Positions 56,701-64,000 of a DNA stretch of 64,000 nt are shown one piece after another. Numbering within the stretch: the stretch's first letter is position 1; the number at the start of each line of letters is the position of its first letter. The DNA is taken from positions 216,550,592 to 216,614,591 of the forward strand of contig CM046882.1 in assembly GCA_025667525.1 (NCBI GenBank), written 5' to 3'. The DNA comes from Glebionis coronaria (Eukaryota; Streptophyta; Magnoliopsida; Asterales; Asteraceae). The translations under genes were made by a program, and so were the position numbers. The notes beneath the pieces were generated by a model. The model had not been told where the DNA came from and ran no database searches. It saw nothing but the letters and a program-made list of their open reading frames with translations.

Positions 56701-57299
56701 TTTGCAGTAAGTGCTTGCTCTAGACATCAGGTGGCTCCAACCGTTACTAACTTGAATGTTGTTAAGAAAATTTTCAAGTATATCAAGGCTCAACCCAAGC
56801 TAGGCTTGTGGTATCCTAGAGACTCACCTTTTGTTCTTGAAGCCTATAGTGATAGTGACTATGCAGGTGCTAATAATGACAGGAAGTCTACTACTGGTGG
56901 TTGTCACTTTTTGGGTTGAAGACTTATCTCATGGCAATGTAAGAAACAAACAATAGTAGCTACTTCTTCAACAGAAGCTGAATACGTAGCTGCTGCTAGT
57001 TGTTGTGGACAAGTCTTGTGGATACAAAATCAGATGTTGGATTATGGGTTCAACTTTATGAACACAAAAATTTTCATCGACAATCAAAGCACTATCTGCA
57101 TTATGAAGAATCCTGTTTTTCATCAACGAACAAAACATATTGAGATTAGGTACCACTTTATAAGGGATGTCAATGAGAAGAAGCTGATACAGGTTCTTAA
57201 ATTACATACGGATGATAATGTTGCTGATTTATTGACTAAAGCCTTTGATGGTCCACGGTTCAACCACTTGGTGGTTCACATTGGCATGGTCAATCCTTG
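53730..57299 (+). pseudogene. Copia A protease-integrase-RT-RNase H
   Basis: Protease IVDSGCSRSKIGNKGLL at about 53730 (H-M after CSR replaced). GAG-pre-integrase KWHRRMGHVNFKTIKKL and CLACSNGKQ. Integrase from 54325 keeps all catalytic positions: HMDLFGTTS, CDNGIEFKN and ERKNRTVIESA, with a frameshift near 54495 and a TAG at about 54425. Reverse transcriptase 55850-56440 has FQMDVKSAFFYG and VYVDDIIFGS, with a TAG for Trp (about 55946) and a TGA (about 56256). Just after YVDD a short deletion replaces the usual EFE-LM segment. RNase H 56653-57299 has YSDSDYAGANNDRKS, ATSSTEAEYVAA and HHF-like YHFIRDV. Open pieces include 54103-54426, 54498-55157, 55982-56257, 56653-56919 and 57016-57300. Confidence 0.85.
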
Positions 57300-57310
57300 A
57301 GGTCTAGGAT

Positions 57311-57342
57311 TGAGGGGAGGCTAAGCCTAAGGGGAGGCTTAG
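57311..57342 (+). other. Internal polypurine tracts of copia A
   Basis: Two tracts, TGAGGGGAGG (57311) and TAAGGGGAGG (57328-57337); the second is flanked by CTAAGCC and GGCTTAG, which can pair. Confidence 0.6.
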
Positions 57343-57868
57343 TGTACATATTTCATTGCAAGTCTAATTTTTGGTAGATTCTAACAGCGGTTTTCATGGG
57401 TATTTGCGGTGTGTGCTACTTCTAATGGAAGGTTTTGGTTACTCCTAGTGGTTGTATTCAGCTCCTAGTGGATGCAAACCCTTCAATTTCATTCATGGTT
57501 GGCTTCTAGTCTTGTTTTGGGTCACTGTTCACTTCGTTGACTTTCATTGACCACTTTGTGCTCCTAGTGTTAACCCTTACGCGTTTTGACTTTTAGTCAA
57601 TGCAAGTTACTTCTGGTATATATCTTTTTATTTAACTTTGGTAACTGGGATTTGCAAATAATGGTAAAGGGGCAAGTGGTTACCTTTGCATTAATTACTT
57701 AATTTTGAAAGGGCAAACCACATAATTAGGGGTTACTGAATAGTTACATGACCATTATTTATGGTCAAATCCCACAATTGACTCATTTATCCCAACCATA
57801 TACACACACATATGCTCCTACTCTTTCCCTCTTCAATCAATCATCTTCCATCACTCCAATCATCAACA
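57343..57868 (+). other. Inter-ORF region of copia A with repeated CTCCTAGTG motif
   Basis: No gene. Contains ACTCCTAGTG at 57441, GCTCCTAGTG at 57461 and 57560, and weaker copies (CTTCTAGTC near 57503). Confidence 0.6.
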
Positions 57869-58434
57869 ATGGCTGCTCTCCAATACAAACCTGATGATAA
57901 AAAGGTGGCTTATCTTGGCGAAGGTCCTAAACGAGAAGAGTTCACAGACATCATCGAATTTATTGAGCCTTCCAACCTAAGGTATGCTTTTACGGTTTGC
58001 CCTACTATGTATGAGAGTGTTATTCGTCAGTTCTGGGCAACTGCCCACCTAGTTGATGTTTTGGGACGACCACTAGAGCTCCATGCTACCATAGATGGAC
58101 ATTCATATGTGGTGTCTAAAGCTTCTATTAGGTCTGCCCTTCATCTTCAGGATGAAGGTGGCATTATGTCTATCCCCAATTCAGAGGTATTGAATGGGAT
58201 GGCTGCTCTAGGTTATAATCATGGGGGAAGTTTAACTTCTAGAAAAATAGGTTTTCCCCCCAATGGAAGCTTCTGGATCACTTCTTGATACATTGCTTGA
58301 GTCCAAATTCTGGGAGTTGGGATGCATTTCACATCCCTTTGGCTACTAGTTTGATTTGTATTGCCCAGGGTCCTGTTTTTAACTTTTCTCGCTACTTGTT
58401 TGATGGAATGATTTGCAACCTTAGTAGTACTCGC
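57869..58434 (+). pseudogene. Copia A third ORF, N-terminal part, broken by element B
   Basis: Starts MAALQYKPDDKKVAYLGEG, then EFTDIIEFIEPSNLRYAFTV, ESVIRQFWATAHLV, HATIDGHSYVVSKASIRSAL and LQDEGGIMSIPN. The frame stops at 58286-58288 after SFWITS; a shifted frame continues with LIHCLSPNSGSWDAF, SLICIAQGPVFNFSRYLFDGMICN, matching the same position in B (LLQCLSPKCTAHNEI and IFEGMCKN). Element B enters at 58434/58435. I recall this domain in daisy-family copia polyproteins downstream of RNase H. No membrane segment or signal peptide seen. Confidence 0.75.
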
Positions 58435-58949
58435 TGTTGATCCCAAACTTAGATCGATTAGCTTTGTGTATACGAGATTAGATCAAGTAATACACGTAGA
58501 GAAACCTTTGTATATGCTTATGAATCTAAGTGTTATGCGGAATTTAACACTTAAACAAGAACACACAATGATATAAACAAACTTTCACTTTGATTATCAA
58601 TATCAAACTTGCTTACAATGGAAGTAGTTTACGAATGAAAACTTATATGAAACATTAACCTAAAGGTCTTCTTTTATAGATATAAGAAGCCTTGTACAAT
58701 AATCTATGTATCAACTATTCTAGGTAAAGATAATATTGAAAATACATTGTCGTTCCTATCCTTACTAGAACTATTCTAGAATACAATAAACGCGTAGAGT
58801 ATATCTTCCTATCAGTGGTTGTCTTCAATGTGTCAACGCTTGACTTCATCTTGTCAACGCTTGAGCTGTCAGCGCTTGTTTTGTTCTTGTCAACGCTTGA
58901 TTTACTCTTGTCAGCGCTCAAGTGATCTGGCCTTAATTTATTCCCAACA
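58435..58949 (-). repeat. 3' LTR of element B (515 bp)
   Basis: Plus strand starts TGTTGATCCCAAAC and ends TTCCCAACA like the LTRs of G, with clear divergence in between. Five TGTCA(A/G)CGCT motifs at 58831, 58852, 58867, 58889 and 58909. Confidence 0.9.
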
Positions 58950-58965
58950 ATCCTCCCCTAAACTT
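58950..58965 (-). other. Terminal polypurine tract of element B
   Basis: Minus strand AAGTTTAGGGGAGGAT adjoining the 3' LTR; identical to that of G. Confidence 0.8.
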
Positions 58966-59001
58966 GATATCCACTCTTATGATCAAGTTTTTGAATAAGC
59001 A

Positions 59002-61852
59002 TTAAGGACTAGGAGGAATCTTACAAACCTTCTCATATTGATAGTGAATAAATCTGATCAAATCTTTTGCCACGTCACTTGAATAATCTATTTCCAGCTG
59101 AGTGTCCTTCATCTTCTCCAAAATAGCCTTGGATATGAAATACTGAGCATCTACAAGTAGATACTCAGCAAACTTTGTAGAACTCAAATGGTAAACACCG
59201 ACAGCTGTATATAACCTCCATTGAAGACCACTGAGGTCATCTTCAAGATCCTTCCAAATTGCAGGATCCTCATCTTTTGGTCCACACATTCTTTTGAATG
59301 TGGTCCAAAGTTTTATTCCATTAGCTGAAGTTGGTGCTTCAGCCTCATACTTGGTCTCCAGCAACCTCCAAAGGTCCACCAAGTCTTCTCTATCACAACT
59401 TGGAAACAAAGATATGAGAGTGGTAAAAGTGTGTACCTCCTTGCCAAATCTGCCAATTTTCCAAAACCCACATTCATCTTCTTCATAACTCACAATTGGG
59501 TTCCTGGAATCTAATGGTAACACTTGCACCATATCTGAAGCTTCTAAAGGTGAGAGCTTGAGGCTCTTTCTGATGACAGCTTCACTTGGATATAGTGGAT
59601 CCATATCTTTGGGAAACTCAAATGAAATTCCCTTCTTCACTGGCCTGGGAACAATCATAGCTTTCTTGAGTTCCATTTCTTCTGCAAGTTCCTCCTTTCT
59701 TTCATCTGAAAGAAGTCTGAGAGTGTTTGCTTCCTGCACTCTCCCCCAAATGGGATAAGCCCTACTTTCCAACTCATCAAATGTCAAAGCCTTCAACTTC
59801 TGGTAAGTCCATCCAACCCCTTGACATCTGAGCAACATAAAGTATAGCTCCCTTCTATCCCTTTTCAACTCTGAGAGAATATTACTTGCCTTATGTTTCA
59901 AAATTACCTGGCAATCCTTCTGAACTCTAAGAAGAATCTCCAAACCCCATATTTGATCTGAAATGGTCAAGTCTGGATTCTCCATGCATCTGTCTTCCCA
60001 AGCATGATACATTTGAACCACCTCTGGCATGTCAAAGTCAACCTGCAATTTCAATTCTCTCAACTTTTCCTCAGCCAACTCATCACCATACTCAAGTCTT
60101 TCAGGTTCTTTGGTCATCACACTTGAGTCTAAGCTAGCTCCATCACTTCCTTCTTCTGAAGTCACAACAAATGGTGACTCTTCCTTTTTATCCTGTTCCA
60201 TCATTTGTGCAGCCAATCTTCTATCAAATTCAACTTGAGCTGCATCCTTTGGAACAATCTCTTCTACCATTATACCCTTACCCTTATCTTGTGGATCAAT
60301 TGTTGGTAAGGTAGATGGTGATACCTGAGTAGAAACCTCCTTGATGATAGATGATGACTGTGATACATCACCTTCATGTGCAGATCTGTCAACGCCCAAC
60401 TTTGTCCTATCAGCGCCCAAAATATTTCTGTCAGCGTCCAAATTCTCCTTGTCGACGCCCAAATATCCTCCCTCAGCGCCTTTTGTAACCTCTCTCAACA
60501 TAGCTGTAAATGATAAATTTAAGTTGGTAGGAGAGACTAAGGACGTATCAAAACCTGTTTGTTTCTTCAAAGTTGTAAGGGCCTCAGCAACATCCATTGA
60601 TTGACCATCATGACTGCCCTTATCACTCTGATTTATTGGATCTTCCTCCCCTTTGGAAGATTCCTCCATACCCCTTCTAGCACGATCACTTTCCAAAACA
60701 ACAATCCTCTCCCTCAATTGCTTGAGTTCAAGGCCTTGTGAGCTGACAACTTGTACTAAGTCTGCATTTTGCTTTTGCAAGCTTATGCAGACTGCTGTCA
60801 ATTCCATAAGAGTCATTGGTTCCAGTCTGCCCTCTTCTAAAATGGGGATTTGACCTCCCAAGTCAGATTCATTGGGCATAGATGAGGACTTAATGATGGT
60901 GGGACTGCCTTGGCCAGCATCTAAGCCAGAACCAATAGTCCCAGCCTCATCCAAGTCATCAGCCACACTTGTGGTGGTGGTTCTCTCTGCTACATGGCTA
61001 GGACCACCAGAGGAGAACACTCCAGTAGTCCTTTGGCGTTTCATCAACCTATATTCAGGGGGTGTGGAAGATGGTGTGGAAGAACGGGTGGATGTGGGTT
61101 GGTTAAGGGGTGTTTGGGTGTGTGAAGGTTGTGTGTCAGCACTGGAAATAGGCACATCAACGCCAACATTTAATGTATCAGCGTTGAAGGATTCTGAGTC
61201 AATTTGCATGTGTTCAGGTGAAGGTAAAGGTTCAAGGATTGGTTCAAGTTGTGGTTGGGGGTCAATTTGTGGTTGGGGGTCTGGTTGGGGTTGTGCTGCT
61301 GCAATAACAGCAAGCATGGCTTGGGTTAAAGGTAGGTCACGATGGGGTGGTGAATTCATCTTCATAAAGATAGCTTTCTTTTGCTTAGGAATTTTATAAA
61401 AATCATTGTGATCCCTTGAGCAGTAACCATGAACATCAAAAACCATTTGTAGAAAACGGGGATAAGCTAAAGTCATTTTGTTCCCCTAGTTTTTACACAT
61501 GCCCTCAAAAATCATTTTAGAATAATTAAATTTTTGCCCTGTTGCAATGCACACAATAGCACTGGCAATGGATCTATTGATCTCATTGTGTGCAGTACAT
61601 TTGGGACTCAAACATTGAAGGAGGACATGTATTAACTGTTGAGGAACTGACATTGTTCCAAAACTGCTTAATATGTGTGACTGGAATGAGTGGTGCATGA
61701 GAAAGAGCATACCTTAATGGGGATGCGTTCAAATACGCCACCATTTGTGTGTATTGGGGAAACAGAGTATCATCAGCTTCAAGATACGCAATCATGTTGT
61801 GTTGAGATCTGAACCCCAATTCCAATTCTGATGGTTTAAATTTTGGTGCCAT
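59002..61852 (-). pseudogene. Element B third ORF, large C-terminal frame open (824 codons)
   Basis: N-terminal piece (61852-61583) starts MAPKFKPSELELGFRSQHNM and has ASPLRYALSHAPLIPVTHIKQFW; it then jumps to LIHVLLQCLSPKCTAHNEI in another frame, lacking the roughly 60 residues present between these blocks in A (deletion plus frameshift). A TAG follows at 61486-61488 after GMCKN. The rest is open from 61476 to 59002: YPRFLQMVFDVHGY, a Pro/Gln/Ser-rich linker, a coiled-coil-like stretch (LQKQNADLVQVVSSQGLELK), the heptad repeat LGVDK/LDADR/LGADR/LGVDR encoded by 21-bp DNA units (60387-60480), then the conserved C-terminal domain shared with G. No signal peptide or membrane segment. Function unknown. 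Confidence 0.75.
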
Positions 61853-63109
61853 TGATGAAAGCTGTTAAATTTAAGTGAAGAAGATGACGTTGATAAGAGA
61901 AAAATGTGTTAGACAAGAATTATAGATACCCTGTTTAAAATAGGAGCCAAATTTATAGGAGAAGAAAATGCATGTGATAGGCCCAAAAATAGGCAAGTAT
62001 TTTCAAAAATCAATCATGAAAATATTGAAAAAGTTATAAGTTATCTCATGCATTAAATGAAAAGTAACAACTCCCAAAATTACGGCCTAAAAATATGTCA
62101 AAAAGTAACAATTGGGTAGGTCCCATTGAGTGTCAACGGTCAAAAATAACCTATCAACGCCCAACAGCTATAATCTTGTCAACGTTTGCCTATAGCCATG
62201 TCAGCGTCCAATTTGGTCACAACAACGCTTGAAAAATTCTTGTCAGCGTCCAAAAATAAAAATGTTTTAAAAGTGAAAAATGACCTTAACAAGTAATTTA
62301 TCCTACACAAGATAACCAAAAGCTGATAATTATTATAGGGCGGCAAGCACTGTCCAGTTATGCACACTTGCATAAGCAAGATAGACATAACAGTCCTCTA
62401 GTGTCCCTTGCTAACCAAAACTCTTAACAACCAAGTTATCTCATAAAATTCCTTCTCACTCCAAGGTAATTCCCATAACAAAATCATTCCCAAGTCTCCC
62501 AACAGACCACAACCAATTCTAGGCCAAAAATGTCTTGGCAGCATGCAAAGTTGATATACTATACATGCTACAGTGCCTCATGATTTAGTAAAACTAACTC
62601 ATACTCACCTGTGGACACAATCTAGAATTGTGATAAGAGTATCATATGGATACCCAAACATCCTAAAGGTTCCTAAAACCTCCCCTTAAACTATGATACA
62701 AGAGTTTGCTAAAATCATGCATGAACATAAAAATTTATGTCAAGATAGGAATGAAACATTCCAACCATCATCCATAAATAAAAAGAAAACTTGTCCAAAT
62801 GCTCCTCCATTGATCCATAAGCAACTCTGTATCCAATGGTATACTGCTAACACCATCTGCACATTTAGATTGAAAACCACAAAACTAACATTGTTGCTGA
62901 CAACGCCCCGATAACAAATGACAGCTTTGAGGGAAGCTTTGTCAGCGTTAGACAATTATATTGCTGACAATGTTGCAAAAACACTTATCAGCGTTCAAGC
63001 AACCTTTGTCAGTGTTAGAAAAATATAGTGGAAAATCTAAATCATCAATAAGACCAATAACAATGCATCATCCTATACATACTTTTACAAAAAGACTCCA
63101 AAACATATA
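61853..63109 (-). other. Inter-ORF region of element B with repeated motif and internal polypurine tract
   Basis: No gene. Two clusters of TGTCA(A/G)CG-type motifs (62131-62252, at least six copies; 62898-63029, about five). Internal polypurine tract TTTAAGGGGAGG on minus (about 62679-62690). Short frames here are shadows. Confidence 0.65.
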
Positions 63110-64000
63110 TTATGTGAGATTGACCATTCCAATACTTGTTACCAAGTATTGAAATCTCCCAGCATCAAAAGGTTTAGTTACTAAATCTGACACATTTTCC
63201 TCAGTGTCAACCCTATCTGGTTGTATTAAACCTTTCTCAAAGCAATCTCTTATAAAATGGTGTCTAATTTCTATGTGTTTAGTTTTAGAATGATGTACAG
63301 GATTCTTAATGATGCATAAAGTACTATTATTGTCAACAAATATCTTGGTATGCATGAAATTATACCCATAGTCCAACAGCAGGTTCTGAATCCACAAAAC
63401 TTGGCCACAACAAGCAGCTGCAGCCACATACTCAGTTTCAGTTGTAGAATTAGCTACCACTGTTTGTTTCTTGCATTGCCAAGATATCAACCTGCTCCCA
63501 AGAAACTGACATCCACCAGTTGTGGATTTCCTATCAAATTTATCACCTCCATAATCACTATCTTAATATGCAATCAGCTCCAATGGTGAATCCTTTGGGT
63601 ACCACAAACCAAGACCAGGATAGCATCTTAGGTACCTAAAGATCCTCTTCATAGCATAAAGGTGACATTCTTTGGGAGTCACTTGATGGCGTGCACAAGC
63701 ATACACAGCAAACATGATGTCAGGTCTGGAGGCAGTAAGATACATCAAGGATCCGATCATGGATCTATAGTGCCTGACATCAACATCTTTCCCATCTCCA
63801 ATCTTTCCCCAAGGGTGTTCTCTATCCATAGGAGTTGTATCCCTCTTTTCATGTGGAGAAAAGCCAAACTTCTTCAAGATCTCAGCCACATATTTTTTCT
63901 GGGAGATGAAGATACCATCCTCTTTCTGCTGAACTTGTAAACCAAGAAAGAAGTTCATCTCCCCCATAGCACTCATCTTGAATTTGTCTATCATAAGCTT
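63110..64000 (-). pseudogene. Element B reverse transcriptase C-terminal part and RNase H
   Basis: From the right edge: MSAMGEMNFFLGLQVQQKEDG, ISQKKYVAEILKKF, the thumb and connection (YRSMIGSLMYLTASRPDIMFAV), then ELIAY, stop (about 63563), DSDYGGDKFDRKSTTGGCQF, ISWQCKKQTVVANSTTETEYVAAA, FVDNNSTLCIIKNP, KHIEIRHHFIRD, ending SIGMVNLT at 63110. One stop in about 890 bases, so this copy is comparatively fresh. RNase H catalytic D-E-D region is DSDYGGD / TETEYVA / NNST: the third acidic position is in VDN. The upstream part of pol lies outside the window. Confidence 0.85.

Larger units (their letters stand above)
50416..58434 (+). mobile_element. Sirevirus-like copia element A, interrupted at its 3' end
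   Basis: Inserted in the third ORF of C. 5' LTR, primer-binding site, gag, linker, PR-INT-RT-RH, internal polypurine tracts and a third ORF broken by element B at 58434/58435. Fewer lesions than C, consistent with younger age. The motif CTCCTAGTG recurs in LTR, coding linker and inter-ORF region. Confidence 0.85.
58435..64000 (-). mobile_element. Sirevirus-like copia element B, 3' half (runs off the right edge)
   Basis: Minus sense: RT (from the right edge), RNase H, internal polypurine tract, third ORF, polypurine tract and 3' LTR at 58435-58949. LTR and third ORF match element G, making B its autonomous relative. The putative left copy of its target duplication is the five bases before 58435 (CTCGC); the other copy is outside the window. 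Confidence 0.88.

Noticed and set aside
57812..58288. Third ORF as a retroviral-type envelope
   Set aside because: No signal peptide, no membrane anchor and no cysteine pattern; the label rests on position only.
60872..61399. 175-codon plus-strand frame
   Set aside because: Antisense shadow of the Pro/Gln-rich linker of the element B third ORF.

Overview
This window is repeat-dense nuclear DNA from a flowering plant. I found no convincing intact host gene, rRNA or tRNA. The gag/pol sequences resemble copia and gypsy families I know from daisy-family (Asteraceae) genomes, so an Anthemideae-type genome is my best guess; that attribution is inference from recalled protein motifs. Nearly everything is LTR retrotransposon sequence, nested several layers deep.

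Layout. (1) 1-7533, minus sense: element D, with a 343-bp LTR (7191-7533), a primer-binding site, a long leader with short repeated motifs, a 721-codon ORF related to a copia gag/pol linker (2534-4699), and beyond its stop a roughly 1.1-kb array of covarying hairpins (1388-2481). (2) 7534-10955 and 32647-34797, minus sense: an Athila-like gypsy element E lacking pol, split by a 21.7-kb insertion. (3) 10956-32646: gypsy element F, arranged LTR / internal 1 / LTR / internal 2 / truncated LTR, with the same 5-bp target duplication (CTCGT) at both outer ends. LTRs are 3.1 kb; internal 1 is full length but riddled with stops, internal 2 is open but loses everything after mid-reverse transcriptase. 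(4) 23734-27001, inside F internal 2: a young non-autonomous copia element G (minus) with two almost identical 522-bp LTRs, a 5-bp target duplication AGCCT and one intact 584-codon ORF. (5) 34798-37389, minus: part of another D-like element with a 331-bp LTR. (6) 37390-40670, plus: a badly decayed Tat-like gypsy remnant. (7) 41648-50412, plus: Sirevirus-like copia C. (8) 50416-58434, plus: Sirevirus-like copia A, inserted into the extra ORF of C. (9) 58435 to the right edge, minus: Sirevirus-like copia B, inserted into the extra ORF of A. B is the autonomous relative of G.

Most interesting points. First, the hairpin array downstream of the D ORF has four stem-loops per unit, conserved loops and many compensatory stem changes. 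Its non-Watson-Crick pairs are mostly A/C on the plus strand, hence G-U on the minus strand, suggesting a structured RNA read in the same sense as the ORF. Second, each of the three Sirevirus-like families carries its own short motif scattered through LTR, inter-ORF DNA and coding linkers: AAGTACCG(C/T)TAG in C, CTCCTAGTG in A, TGTCA(A/G)CG(C/T) in B and G. Third, G has discarded gag and pol but kept motif-rich LTRs plus an open C-terminal half of the extra ORF. Together these suggest that the extra ORF may encode an element-specific DNA-binding or regulatory factor rather than an envelope; this is a hypothesis. Fourth, element E has about 22 copies of TATCCGGAAT spaced about 24 bp apart with unrelated spacers. 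Fifth, two related LTRs place their TATA box between two hairpins whose stems differ in sequence but keep pairing.
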